Position numbers and translations under genes: made by a program. The notes beneath the pieces are model-generated. The model was given only the letters and a program-made list of their open reading frames with translations. It did not search any database and was not told the DNA's origin. Positions 7,964 to 17,118 of a DNA stretch of 64,000 nt are shown one piece after another. This DNA comes from Prevotella sp. (lineage in GTDB: Bacteria; Bacteroidota; Bacteroidia; Bacteroidales; Bacteroidaceae). Each line of letters opens with the position of its first letter. The first letter of the stretch is position 1. The stretch is taken from positions 1-64,000 of the forward strand of contig JAFZSL010000062.1 in assembly GCA_017619375.1 (NCBI GenBank), read 5' to 3'.

Positions 7964-9784
7964 ATGAAAAAGATATTGCTCATATTGGTTGGCCTCATAT
8001 GTGCCTTCAACAGTTGGGCCGACAAAGGCTACCCCTTTCCCGTAGAAGTGCGCCAAGCCGACGGGTCCACCCTTACCATCGTCCTGCATGGTGATGAAGA
8101 TTTCCATTACTACACCACGCTCGACGACATCCTTTTGGTGCAACGCGACGGCAGTTATTACATCGGCGCCGTAGATGTCAATGGCACGTTGACAGCCACG
8201 CCGTTGCTGGCGCATAACGCCGGCGAGCGCAGTGCGGAGGAGATTCGCCAGGCATCGCAGCAAGACAAGGAAGCCTTCTTCGCCACTGGCGAGACCCACC
8301 GTTCCATCCTCAAGGCCAAGCGTGAACCGATAGACAGCACCGGGATGCGCCTTTTCCCACACAAGGGCACTCCTCGCGCCGTTGTCATCCTGGCAGAGTT
8401 CAGTGATTCCGCCAATCATTTCACGATAGAGAATCCCAAGCGTTCTTTCCATGAGTACTTCAACTCAACGGAGCCCTTGGAGGACCATGGCCGTGGCGAG
8501 AACCGCAATTTCGTCAGCGTGCGCCAGTATTTCAAACTGGCCAGCTTCGGGCAATACACACCCGAATTCGATGTTTACGGTCCCGTGACACTTCCCAGCA
8601 CCTTGGCCACCTACGGCGCCGACACCAACGGCGAGGGGAAAGGCGAGCGGATGGATTTGCTTTTCCAGGATGCGTGCATGCTGATGAACGACAGTCTCGA
8701 CTTTTCCAAATACGACAGCAACAACGACGACTATGTGGACTTGGTCATCATCATCTATGCGGGCTACTCCCAGTCGATGTCAGGCAATTCGAGCGACTGC
8801 ATCTGGCCCAAGTCGGGCACCATCTCCGGTGGCACCTATGACGGCAAACGCGTTCAACGTTACGCCGTGAGTGCAGAGTTGAACGGTTTCCCAGGATGCT
8901 GGTCCAGTGCCCCATGGGAGCGCATCAACGGCATAGGCACGCTGTGCCATGAATTCTGCCACACCATGGGCCTTCCCGACTTCTACCCCACCGGCACCGC
9001 ATGGAAGGGCGACAACCAAGGCATGGAATATTGGAGTCTGATGGACAGCGGCAACTACATAAGCAACGGCTACACGCCCTGTAGTCTCAACGCATGGGAG
9101 CGTGAAGCGATGGAGTGGATGGAAATCGCCCCCCTTGACGCTGGCGGAGAGATGGAAATCAAGCCTATAGACGAGGGCGGCACGGCCTATCGCGTCACCA
9201 ATCCCGCCAACGCCCAAGAATACTTCGTGTTGGAAAACATCCAGGCCACCGGTCTGAACACCTACCAGAAAGGACACGGCTTGGTGGTGACCCATGTGGA
9301 ATATGACCCTTCTGCCTTCTCCATTCGCTCTGGCAACACCGTCAACAACGTCAAAGGTCATCCTCGCATGACCGTGGTGCCTGCAGACGGATTGTTGTTC
9401 GCCCAATACAATGTAGGCAAGACCATCGACGGAAAGGTGATCAAAAACGCCGACTTCTACGCTGAATTGGCCGGCGACCCGTTCCCAGGCACGAAAGGCG
9501 TGACGGAATTGAACGACACCATGGGCGTCGTGAACTACAAGTTCTACACCAACGGGGACAAGACCAACAAAGCCCTTGCCAACATCAGCGAGAATGCCGA
9601 CGGCGTGGTGACCTTCACCTACATCGACGATTTCGAGAGTTACCTGCTCGACGTCCCCACCCTCCTCGCACCCGAGAAAGCCTCAGACGCCATCTACACC
9701 ATTGACGGCCGTCGCGTGCAGGGCGAGTTGGACGACCTCCCCCACGGCATCTACATCCGCCAGGGAAAGAAAGTGGTGAAATGA
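7964..9784 (+). CDS. M6 family secreted metalloprotease with C-terminal sorting tail
   Basis: The product is 606 residues. A signal peptide (MKKILLILVGLICAFNSWAD) is followed by a propeptide-like region to about 130. The immune-inhibitor-A-like M6 catalytic domain then carries the zinc motif HEFCHTMGLPDF (His329, Glu330, His333). GMEYWSLMDSG follows, matching the Met-turn region of this family. The last 30 or so residues (AIYTIDGRRVQGELDDLPHGIYIRQGKKVVK region) have the strand-DGRRV-LPxGIYI-GKKVVK form of short type A type IX secretion signals in Prevotella-like bacteria, so surface or extracellular export is likely. Start chosen by signal peptide and promoter spacing; the reading frame is open further upstream. 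Confidence 0.9.
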   Translation: MKKILLILVGLICAFNSWADKGYPFPVEVRQADGSTLTIVLHGDEDFHYYTTLDDILLVQRDGSYYIGAVDVNGTLTATPLLAHNAGERSAEEIRQASQQDKEAFFATGETHRSILKAKREPIDSTGMRLFPHKGTPRAVVILAEFSDSANHFTIENPKRSFHEYFNSTEPLEDHGRGENRNFVSVRQYFKLASFGQYTPEFDVYGPVTLPSTLATYGADTNGEGKGERMDLLFQDACMLMNDSLDFSKYDSNNDDYVDLVIIIYAGYSQSMSGNSSDCIWPKSGTISGGTYDGKRVQRYAVSAELNGFPGCWSSAPWERINGIGTLCHEFCHTMGLPDFYPTGTAWKGDNQGMEYWSLMDSGNYISNGYTPCSLNAWEREAMEWMEIAPLDAGGEMEIKPIDEGGTAYRVTNPANAQEYFVLENIQATGLNTYQKGHGLVVTHVEYDPSAFSIRSGNTVNNVKGHPRMTVVPADGLLFAQYNVGKTIDGKVIKNADFYAELAGDPFPGTKGVTELNDTMGVVNYKFYTNGDKTNKALANISENADGVVTFTYIDDFESYLLDVPTLLAPEKASDAIYTIDGRRVQGELDDLPHGIYIRQGKKVVK

Positions 9785-9860
9785 CCGCAGTAGCCGGCCA
9801 CACCCCAAAAAGCAAGAGAAACAAGAAAAACTTGAACATAATAAATACATCGACAAAACA

Positions 9861-10337
9861 ATGAGATCCAGAACAGCAGACTGGTTTGAGACAAAGATTC
9901 GTTATGAGAAAACGATGGAAGACGGCATGCCGAAGAAAGTCACCGAGCAATACACCGTCGACGCCTTGAGTTTCACCGAAGCCGAATCATCCATCACGGA
10001 GGAGATGTCCTCCTACATCCGTGGCGAATATGAAGTAGCAGACATCAAGAAAGCCACCTACAAAGAGGTGTTCTTCAGCGACGCCGACAGTGACGACCGC
10101 TGGTACAAGGCCAAGCTCCAATTCATCACCATCGACGAGAAGACACAGAAGGAAAAGCGTTCCAACGTCTATTATCTGGTGCAGGCAGCCAGCCTACCCT
10201 TGGCCGTGAAATACATCGAAGAAGTGATGGGCACCACCGCCATCGACTATGTGATAGCCAGTCTTGCCGAAACGATGATCATGGATGTCTTCGAGCACAA
10301 GGCTTCCGTTTCCGTTCCAGAAAAACCCGAAGAATAA
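9861..10337 (+). CDS. DUF4494 domain protein
   Basis: The product is 158 residues, cytoplasmic, with no signal peptide or membrane segment. It opens SRTADWFETKIRYEKTMEDG and has the pattern KVTEQYTVDALSFTEAE expected of DUF4494, a Bacteroidota family of unknown function that may include phage- or T9SS-unrelated housekeeping members. It is followed after 4 bases by the yggS gene, so the two are cotranscribed. The gap of 76 bases after the protease gene shows no terminator. Confidence 0.8.
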   Translation: MRSRTADWFETKIRYEKTMEDGMPKKVTEQYTVDALSFTEAESSITEEMSSYIRGEYEVADIKKATYKEVFFSDADSDDRWYKAKLQFITIDEKTQKEKRSNVYYLVQAASLPLAVKYIEEVMGTTAIDYVIASLAETMIMDVFEHKASVSVPEKPEE

Positions 10338-10341
10338 GCAT

Positions 10342-11013
10342 ATGGAAGGTGTGCGCGCCAACCTCCGTTGTGTGTTGGAGAGCCTGCCCGATGGCGTACG
10401 CCTTGTGGCTGTAAGCAAATTCCACCCCGTGGAAAGCATCCTGGAGGCTTATGCCGAGGGGCAGCGTCTCTTCGGCGAGAGTCACGTGCAGGAGTTGCAG
10501 GCCAAGCATCCGTTGCTCCCCGATGACATAGAGTGGCATTTCATAGGTCATCTGCAGACCAACAAGGTGAAATACATCGTGCCCTACGTATCGATGATAG
10601 AGGCTGTCGACTCTTTCCGTTTGCTTGCAGAGATTGACCGCCAGGCCTCCAAATGCGACCGTGTGGTCGACGTGCTGCTGGAACTTCACATCGCCGAAGA
10701 AGAGACGAAGTACGGTTTGACATTCGAGGCGTGCCGGGCACTGCTCGACGACGGTGCCTGGCGCAAATTGTCACACATACGCATCTGCGGCCTGATGATG
10801 ATGGCTTCCTATGTGGAGGACGAGCGGCAAATACGGGAAGAGATGTCTTCCGCCGCCAATTTCTTCGATGAAGTGAAATCGCAATATTTCGCTGACGCCG
10901 ACTATTTCCGCGAGCGCAGTTGGGGGATGAGCCACGACTATGCCATCGCCTGTGAATGTCGCTCCACGATAGTCCGCATAGGAACGACCATTTTTGGAGA
11001 AAGGGAGTACTGA
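10342..11013 (+). CDS. yggS: YggS/PLPBP family pyridoxal-phosphate protein
   Basis: The product is 223 residues. The start at 10342 matches the family N-terminus; the frame is open upstream inside the preceding gene but that extension has no family match. It is a TIM-barrel fold type III PLP-binding protein. The PLP lysine is Lys26 in LVAVSKFHP, followed by FGESHVQE, EWHFIGHLQTNKVKY and CGLMMMA, with the C-terminal SWGMSHDY.IAxE-type phosphate-binding block (here reading IACECRSTIVRIGTTIFGER). The family maintains PLP homeostasis and has no known catalysis. Confidence 0.94.
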   Translation: MEGVRANLRCVLESLPDGVRLVAVSKFHPVESILEAYAEGQRLFGESHVQELQAKHPLLPDDIEWHFIGHLQTNKVKYIVPYVSMIEAVDSFRLLAEIDRQASKCDRVVDVLLELHIAEEETKYGLTFEACRALLDDGAWRKLSHIRICGLMMMASYVEDERQIREEMSSAANFFDEVKSQYFADADYFRERSWGMSHDYAIACECRSTIVRIGTTIFGEREY

Positions 11014-11124
11014 TTATAATTGAGAATTGAGAAAAAGAGGTGTGAAGAAGGTTTTATAATGGTATGGATTGTAATATTTCCTTCCATAAGGCGGTAAATA
11101 TGAGCATATACCTCTTTAACTCCC

Positions 11125-12258
11125 TCATCTGAGCAAATCGACCATGATCCTTGCGGCATTCCCCGGAGCATCAGGTTTGCCGATGGCCTTCCGCATATCG
11201 GCATAGCCTTTGAGCATTTCCTCCCGTCCTTGCGCCCCCGGCAGGATGCGTTGCAATTCTTCCTTCAGACGTTGGTTGGTGAAGGTGTCGGCCACGAGTT
11301 CCGGCACGACCTCCTTGTCTGCGATGAGGTTGACAAGGGATATGTATTTCACCTTGAGAATCATCCTTCTCAGGAATCCCCAGAAAGGCGCCACCGGCGT
11401 AGCGTAGCACACGACTTGAGGCACATTGAACAATGCTGTCTCCAGCGTCGCCGTCCCACTGGTGACGAGAGCCGCCGTTGCATTGGCCAGCAAGGCGAAG
11501 GTGTCGGCATGCACGACTTTCAACGGTGCATCCCCTATGAATTTCCCATAATATTCATCATCTATTGCCGGTGCTCCGGCAAGCACGAACTGATATTGCG
11601 GGAAGACATCCATCATCTTCATCATACGCGGGAGGTTGTCCTTGATTTCCGTCCTCCGACTCCCTGCGAGCAAGGCGATGACGGGACGGTCGTCCAACCC
11701 GTTCCTCTGGCAGAATTGTAAGAATGTTTCCTTGTAGTTTTTTGAGAATTCGAGGACCTCGTCGGCCGTCGGGTTTCCCACATAATGGATGGGATAATGG
11801 TGCTTTTTCTCAAAGAAATCCACCTCGAAAGGAAGGATGGAGAACAGGGCGTCGACATCCCGCTTGATGTTTTTGATACGATACTCCTTCCATGCCCAAA
11901 TCTTGGGAGAGATATAATAGAACACCTTTGCCAAATGATTGGCATGCACATATTTGGCTATATCAAGATTAAATCCGGGATAGTCCACCAAGATGACGGC
12001 GTCGGGCCTCCATTGCGTGATGTCCTTCTTGCACATGGCCATGTTTCGGAAGATGGAAGGAAGGTGTGTCAAGACGGTGAGGAATCCCATGTATGCCGTG
12101 TCGCGATAGTGCCGCACAAGCGTTCCGCCCACCTGAGCCATCAGGTCGCCACCGAAAAACCTGAACTCGGCATCTTTGTCAACTTCTTTCAAAGCCTTCA
12201 TCAAATGAGAAGCATGCAAATCGCCGCTTGCCTCCCCCACTATAAGATAGTATTTCAT
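11125..12258 (-). CDS. lpxB: Lipid-A-disaccharide synthase
   Basis: The product is 377 residues. It is a GT19 enzyme that joins UDP-2,3-diacylglucosamine and lipid X to make the lipid A disaccharide at the inner membrane. The start at 12258 gives MKYYLIVGEASGDLHASHLM, the family's N-terminal nucleotide-sugar fold signature, then FFGGDLMAQVGG, YYISPKIWAWKE, ALLAGSRRTEI and ATAALVTSGTATLETAL. Its ATG overlaps the stop of surE by four bases, so the two are translated as a coupled operon. The terminal stretch runs to LRIMVDLLR-like residues before a 111-base gap with the convergent yggS. Confidence 0.96.
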   Translation of the reverse strand: MKYYLIVGEASGDLHASHLMKALKEVDKDAEFRFFGGDLMAQVGGTLVRHYRDTAYMGFLTVLTHLPSIFRNMAMCKKDITQWRPDAVILVDYPGFNLDIAKYVHANHLAKVFYYISPKIWAWKEYRIKNIKRDVDALFSILPFEVDFFEKKHHYPIHYVGNPTADEVLEFSKNYKETFLQFCQRNGLDDRPVIALLAGSRRTEIKDNLPRMMKMMDVFPQYQFVLAGAPAIDDEYYGKFIGDAPLKVVHADTFALLANATAALVTSGTATLETALFNVPQVVCYATPVAPFWGFLRRMILKVKYISLVNLIADKEVVPELVADTFTNQRLKEELQRILPGAQGREEMLKGYADMRKAIGKPDAPGNAARIMVDLLR

Positions 12259-13037
12259 CGCTCCTCGGTGTTGAAATCCCAACTGTTCATCTGCTGTATC
12301 ATTTCGTAATGGGTGACATCCATTCGAGTGGGGGTGATGGCCACATAGCCATGGGTGAGAGCCCAGTTGTCCGTGTCCTCTGCCTCAGGTTCGTCATTGC
12401 GGTATTTGCCCACCATCCAGAAATAGTCGTATCCACGAGGATGTCTCTCCTTCACACATTCGTCGTACCAAGTGCCGTGTGCCATCCTGCACACCCGCAC
12501 CCCATTAAAATGACCTTTGGGGAAGTTGACATTGAGGCACACCCCTTTGGGCAGCCCCTCATCCAGCACCTTACGTGTAATCAGCCTCACGAGTGGCCTC
12601 AACGGGGAAAAGTCGGCATCCTCGTTGTAGTCGCACAAGGAAAAAGCCACCGAAGGCAAGTATTTCATACATCCTTCCAAGGCCACCCCCATGGTGCCGG
12701 AATAATGGGTGTTGACCGAAGCATTGTCCCCATGGTTGATACCCCCTATGACGATGTCGGGCATCCTGTCGGTGCAGAATTGGTTGAGCGCCAACTTTAC
12801 ACAGTCGACAGGAGTTCCATTGCATGACCACACCTTCAGCCCCTCCTCCTCCGTTCTCAAAATGAGTCTCAGGGGGGTAACAGCGGAGAAAGCCGTAGCA
12901 TTGCCCGACCTCGCTCCCTCCGGGGCGCAGACGAGCACATCTCCCAAGTCGCGGACCATGTCGACGAGACAGTTGATTCCCTTCGCCCGATATCCGTCAT
13001 CATTCGAAATAAGTATTAACGGTTTTTTAATTTTCAT
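12255..13037 (-). CDS. surE: 5'/3'-nucleotidase SurE
   Basis: The product is 260 residues. It is a metal-dependent nucleoside monophosphatase; its acidic metal site is in ISNDDG (Asp13, Asp14), with Ser44 in EGARSGNA and Asn in GGINHGDNAS. Length and motifs are normal for the family. It is first in a surE-lpxB operon, with a four-base overlap. A -7-like TACTTTTG lies at 13067-13060, back to back with the par operon promoter region. Confidence 0.95.
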   Translation of the reverse strand: MKIKKPLILISNDDGYRAKGINCLVDMVRDLGDVLVCAPEGARSGNATAFSAVTPLRLILRTEEEGLKVWSCNGTPVDCVKLALNQFCTDRMPDIVIGGINHGDNASVNTHYSGTMGVALEGCMKYLPSVAFSLCDYNEDADFSPLRPLVRLITRKVLDEGLPKGVCLNVNFPKGHFNGVRVCRMAHGTWYDECVKERHPRGYDYFWMVGKYRNDEPEAEDTDNWALTHGYVAITPTRMDVTHYEMIQQMNSWDFNTEER

Positions 13038-13059
13038 AAATAATCTTTAGTTTTGGGTG

Positions 13060-13116
13060 CAAAAGTACGAAAAAAGGTTTAAAATACGAGTTTCTCGCAC
13101 AAAATATGTACCTTTG
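13060..13116. promoter_or_regulatory. Divergent promoter region surE / parA
   Basis: Two -7 elements point away from each other: TACTTTTG on the minus strand (13067-13060) for surE and TACCTTTG on the plus strand (13109-13116) for parA. The -33 boxes are poor for both. Confidence 0.5.
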
Positions 13117-13143
13117 TAGTCGAAAGTTCGGAGAAAGGCGAAA

Positions 13144-13167
13144 AGGACAGCCTCCACGGCTGTTCCT
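13144..13167 (+). other. Leader hairpin upstream of parA
   Basis: The parA leader contains a hairpin, aggacagcc with ggctgttcct around a five-base loop, with one bulged T. No T run follows, so it is not a simple terminator. Its function is unknown. Confidence 0.4.
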
Positions 13168-13189
13168 CCGACATGAAAAAATAGCTTAC

Positions 13190-13972
13190 ATGGGAAAAAT
13201 CATAGCATTAGCCAACCAAAAAGGCGGCGTGGGCAAAACCACCACCACGATCAATTTAGCCGCATCCTTGGCAACACTTGAAAAGACGGTACTGGTGATA
13301 GACGCCGACCCCCAGGCCAACGCCTCCAGCGGATTGGGTGTGGACATCCACGACTTGGATTGTTCTCTTTACGAATGCCTCATCGGCGAAGCCGACGTAC
13401 GCGAAGCGATTTACACCACCGACATAGAAGGCCTTGACATCATCCCCAGCCATATCGACTTGGTAGGCGCAGAGATAGAGATGCTCAACATCGACAACCG
13501 CGAGAAAGTGGTCAGCCGTCTCTTGAGTTCCATCCGCAACGACTACGACTATATCCTGATAGACTGCTCGCCCTCCTTGGGTCTGATTACGGTCAACTCA
13601 CTGACGGCGGCCGACTCGGTCATCATACCCGTCCAGTGCGAATATTTCGCCTTGGAAGGCATCGGCAAACTGCTTAACACCATCAAGATCATCAAGAGCA
13701 AGCTGAACCCTCGCCTTGAGATAGAAGGCTTCCTTCTGACGATGTACGACAGCCGTCTTCGTCTTGCCAACCAGATTTACGACGAAGTGAAGCGCCATTT
13801 CCAGGAATTGGTGTTCAAGACAGTCATCCAGCGCAATGTGAAGTTGAGCGAAAGTCCCAGCCACGGCATACCAGTGATTCTTTATGATGCCGACAGCACC
13901 GGCAGCAAGAACCATCTCGCCCTTGCCAAGGAGATCATCAACAAGAACGAGGCGAAGAAGCCCAAACCTTGA
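13190..13972 (+). CDS. parA: Chromosome-partitioning ATPase ParA (Soj)
   Basis: The product is 260 residues. The ATG at 13190 gives the family start MGKIIALANQKGGVGKTT with the deviant Walker A (Lys11 and Lys16). It continues with VLVIDADPQANASSGLG (Walker A'), and YILIDCSPSLGLITVNSL (Walker B). The ATPase binds nucleoid DNA and is stimulated by ParB to move origin regions. It is first in a run parA-parB-DUF5683-lytic transglycosylase-relA/spoT. No parS-like 16-mer (gtttcacgtgaaac type) was seen nearby. Confidence 0.95.
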   Translation: MGKIIALANQKGGVGKTTTTINLAASLATLEKTVLVIDADPQANASSGLGVDIHDLDCSLYECLIGEADVREAIYTTDIEGLDIIPSHIDLVGAEIEMLNIDNREKVVSRLLSSIRNDYDYILIDCSPSLGLITVNSLTAADSVIIPVQCEYFALEGIGKLLNTIKIIKSKLNPRLEIEGFLLTMYDSRLRLANQIYDEVKRHFQELVFKTVIQRNVKLSESPSHGIPVILYDADSTGSKNHLALAKEIINKNEAKKPKP

Positions 13973-14004
13973 GGCCCTTCCCCTTTCCAAACCAAAGAAG
14001 CAAC

Positions 14005-14895
14005 ATGGCAGCAAAAAAGAAATATAGTGCATTAGGCCGCGGTCTCGACGCCCTTATCTCCACCGACGAGGTGAAGCCCCAAGGCAGCTCCACCATCAAC
14101 GAAATCCCCTTGGACCAGATAGAGGCCAACCCGAACCAACCCCGTCGCGAATTCGACCCCGAGACCCTTCAGGACCTTGCCAACAGCATCCGTGTATTGG
14201 GCATCGTGCAGCCCATCACCCTCCGTCAAATCGGCGAAGACAAATACCAGATAATTGCTGGAGAGCGTCGCTGGCGCGCCTCCATGGAAGCCGGGCTCAC
14301 CACCATACCCGCCTACATCCGCACCATAGACGACGAGAGCGTGATGGAAATGGCACTGGTGGAGAATATCCAGCGCGAAGACCTCAACGCGATAGAAATC
14401 GCGTTGGCTTACGCCCACCTGCTTCAGCAAGAGGGCATGACACAGGAGAAAGTAGCCGACCGTGTGGGAAAAAGCCGTGTGGCAGTAGCCAACTACCTGC
14501 GGCTGCTGAAATTGCCCGCCCAAGTGCAGATGGCCCTTCAAAAAAGGACCATCGACATGGGGCACGCACGCGCCCTCCTCTCCCTTGACAGCCCTTCCCA
14601 GCAACTGAAGGTATTCAAGGAAATCCTACACACTGGCGCCTCCGTCCGCCAAGTGGAGGAATTGGTGAAAAAGCTAAAGAACGGAGAAAAGGCTGGCCTG
14701 TCGAAAAACGGCGGGGCCACCAGCAAGCTTCCGGAAGAGTTCAACATCCTCCGGGAGCAGATGGCCAGCTTTTTCCAAACCAAGGTTTCGCTGAGCATGT
14801 CGCCCGACGGAAAAGGAAAGATCAGCATCCCCTTTGACAATGAAGAGGAACTGGAGCGCATCATGAGTCTTTTCGACAACCTGAAACGCCCATGA
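14005..14895 (+). CDS. parB: Chromosome-partitioning protein ParB (Spo0J)
   Basis: The product is 296 residues. It is a parS-binding CTPase clamp. It starts AAKKKYSALGRGLDALIS, which includes the short ParA-stimulating basic segment, then the ParB/Srx box with GERRWRA (86-92), then NIQREDLNAIE and the helix-turn-helix EKVADRVGKSRVAVANYLRLLKLP (about 153-176). A C-terminal dimerisation region follows. It begins 32 bases after parA. Its last four bases overlap the start of the next gene. Confidence 0.95.
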   Translation: MAAKKKYSALGRGLDALISTDEVKPQGSSTINEIPLDQIEANPNQPRREFDPETLQDLANSIRVLGIVQPITLRQIGEDKYQIIAGERRWRASMEAGLTTIPAYIRTIDDESVMEMALVENIQREDLNAIEIALAYAHLLQQEGMTQEKVADRVGKSRVAVANYLRLLKLPAQVQMALQKRTIDMGHARALLSLDSPSQQLKVFKEILHTGASVRQVEELVKKLKNGEKAGLSKNGGATSKLPEEFNILREQMASFFQTKVSLSMSPDGKGKISIPFDNEEELERIMSLFDNLKRP

Positions 14896-15650
14896 CTTTC
14901 CACAAAAGGCATCTCGTCCACCTGCACAGGCTCATCCTTTGGGTTGTGTTGTCAGCATTGGCGGCACCCTGCCTGTCGCAGACACCTTCCGACAGTCTCT
15001 CTTCGGGGCGCATCATCACCGAGTCAGGCGACACGCTGATCGACCTCTTCGAAGACGACGTCATGCTGGATGAGATGATAGACACCATCCACTTCGACAC
15101 CCAGGACGGGACCAAGCCTTGGAAAGCGAAGCGCGACTGGAGCACGTGGCGTCCCGACCCCAAACGTGCCTTATGGCTCGCCATCGTCATCCCAGGCGGC
15201 GGCCAGATATACAACCGCAAATACTGGAAGCTCCCCATCGTATATGGAGGCTTCGTAGGCTGTGCATACGCCATGCAATGGAACAACCAGATGTACAACG
15301 ACTATTCACAGGCCTACCTCGACATCATGGACAATGATCCCAACACACAGAGCTACAACCAGTTCATGCATTTTGGGACCACCATCGACGACAGCAACAA
15401 GGAAAGATACAAAAGTCTGTTCAAAAAGCGCAAGGACTACTACCGCCGCTATCGCGACTTGAGTTTCTTCATCCTCGTGGGCGTTTACGCATTGTCTGTG
15501 ATAGACGCATACGTCGACGCCTCCCTGTCCGACTTCGACATCAGCAAGGACCTCACCATGCGAGTGTCCCCGACCATCCTCACGAACAAGACCGAGCGCA
15601 ACCCTCTACGCTCCTCTGCACTGGGAGTCCAATGCAGCTTGAATTTCTAA
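14892..15650 (+). CDS. DUF5683 domain membrane protein
   Basis: The product is 252 residues. A signal/anchor segment lies at about 13-29 (LILWVVLSALAAPCLSQ). A central block RPDPKRALWLAIVIPGGGQIYN with RKYWKLPIVYGGFVG and a membrane segment near 195-210 (LSFFILVGVYALSVIDAYVDASL) is diagnostic of DUF5683. The family is Bacteroidota-specific, and its place after parB is a recurrent arrangement as far as I know. The ATGA overlap with parB shows translational coupling. The role is unknown, perhaps linking the envelope to chromosome partitioning. Confidence 0.85.
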   Translation: MTFHKRHLVHLHRLILWVVLSALAAPCLSQTPSDSLSSGRIITESGDTLIDLFEDDVMLDEMIDTIHFDTQDGTKPWKAKRDWSTWRPDPKRALWLAIVIPGGGQIYNRKYWKLPIVYGGFVGCAYAMQWNNQMYNDYSQAYLDIMDNDPNTQSYNQFMHFGTTIDDSNKERYKSLFKKRKDYYRRYRDLSFFILVGVYALSVIDAYVDASLSDFDISKDLTMRVSPTILTNKTERNPLRSSALGVQCSLNF

Positions 15651-15695
15651 CATCCGCCCTACTAACACCACCCAAAACAAGAAAGAGAAGAAAAA

Positions 15696-17030
15696 ATGAA
15701 GAAAACGAAACTGAATCTCATCGCCGCCCTGTTGGCATGCCTGTCACTACCCCTGGCAGCCCAGAACACCGAAGACGAATTTGAAATCATCTTCACCGAC
15801 GATGGGAACCAGCGCGAGGTCATCGGCGTGCCGATGGCCCTATACATGTCGGAATTGGACAGTCTGATGAGCCTCTACCACAACCAGACCTATCTGACAT
15901 TGGACGACGACTGCGAATTCCGCAACGAAAGCCCCAACTACACCTCAGAGGAACTGCAAGACCGCCTCAGCAGGATGCCATGCACAATCAACATGACATA
16001 CAACCCCATCGTCAAGCAATTCATCGACCGATACGTCATGCGCATGAGAAAGACGGTGAGTGTCATGCTCGGCACATCCAATTTCTACATGCCCATCTTC
16101 GAGCAAGCCCTCGAATCCTACAACGTACCACTGGAACTCAAATATCTGCCTGTCATCGAGTCGGCCCTGAATCCCAAAGCCGTCTCACGCGTGGGTGCCA
16201 CCGGATTGTGGCAGTTCATGCTCGCCACCGGCAAGCAGTACGGCCTTCGTGTGAACTCCCTTGTCGACGACCGTAAAGACCCCATCCGTTCCTCCTATGC
16301 AGCAGCACGTTTCCTTCGCGACCTCTACCGCATCTTCGGCGACTGGACACTTGCCATCGCCGCCTACAACTGCGGTCCAGAGAACGTGAACAAGGCCATC
16401 CGTCGCAGCGGCGGCAACCGCGACTATTGGACCATCTACCCATACCTCCCCGCCGAGACACGCGGATACGTCCCGGCCTTCATAGCCGCCAACTATGTGA
16501 TGACCTACTACTGCGAGCACAACATATGCCCCATGCTCACCAACCTGCCGGAACACACCGACACGGTGGTGGTGAACAAGAACGTGTCATTCTCCACCCT
16601 CTCGAAGTTCTGCGACATCGACATCAACCTTCTTCGAGAACTCAATCCACAATACCGTCGAGACTTGGTGAACGGTCTCAGCGAGCCTTCCACCATCCGT
16701 ATGCCGATTTCCGCCATCAACAAGTTTGTGGAATCCCAAGATTCCATCATCGCCTACGACATGGAGCACCATAGCAGCCGCAGCTACGCTGCAACCGAAG
16801 AACGCTCGTCATCTTCCAAGAGTTCCTCGAGAAGCAGCTCGTCGAGAAGCAGTTATCGCTCTTCCACCTCCAGCAAGTCCTATGCCAACACAAGGAGCTA
16901 CGGCCGCGGAAGCACCTCTGCCTCAGCCTCTTCAGGCAGCACCTCCAGATATGGGCGAAGCAGCCGTGCCTCCTCCGCATCGGCATCCAACAACACATCA
17001 GCACGCAACAAAAAAGGCCGTCGCGGATGA
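15696..17030 (+). CDS. mltD: MltD-like lytic transglycosylase with Ser-rich tail
   Basis: The product is 444 residues. A signal peptide (cleavage after LAAQ) is followed by an N-terminal helical region and an SLT domain (about 130-270). The SLT domain has the catalytic Glu155 in VIESALNPKAVSRVGATGLWQFM, then AYNCGPENV and YPYLPAETRGYVPAFIAA. It cleaves peptidoglycan glycan strands to 1,6-anhydro ends in the periplasm. One LysM-like module (about 287-335) remains. The C-terminal LysM that usually ends Bacteroidota MltD is missing and is replaced by about 90 residues of Ser/Arg/Tyr low-complexity sequence ending in KKGRRG. It lies 45 bases after the DUF5683 gene. Confidence 0.88.
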   Translation: MKKTKLNLIAALLACLSLPLAAQNTEDEFEIIFTDDGNQREVIGVPMALYMSELDSLMSLYHNQTYLTLDDDCEFRNESPNYTSEELQDRLSRMPCTINMTYNPIVKQFIDRYVMRMRKTVSVMLGTSNFYMPIFEQALESYNVPLELKYLPVIESALNPKAVSRVGATGLWQFMLATGKQYGLRVNSLVDDRKDPIRSSYAAARFLRDLYRIFGDWTLAIAAYNCGPENVNKAIRRSGGNRDYWTIYPYLPAETRGYVPAFIAANYVMTYYCEHNICPMLTNLPEHTDTVVVNKNVSFSTLSKFCDIDINLLRELNPQYRRDLVNGLSEPSTIRMPISAINKFVESQDSIIAYDMEHHSSRSYAATEERSSSSKSSSRSSSSRSSYRSSTSSKSYANTRSYGRGSTSASASSGSTSRYGRSSRASSASASNNTSARNKKGRRG

Positions 17031-17118
17031 TAGACAATGGCGTGTGGTCCACTCTATCTTGATATAGGCCTGGAAAGTCCAGGCAAACCAACGAATCAAC
17101 CCATCCACACAAGACTAT

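Noticed and set aside
13038-13189. parS site near parA
   Set aside because: No 16-bp palindrome of the gtttcacgtgaaac type was found here.
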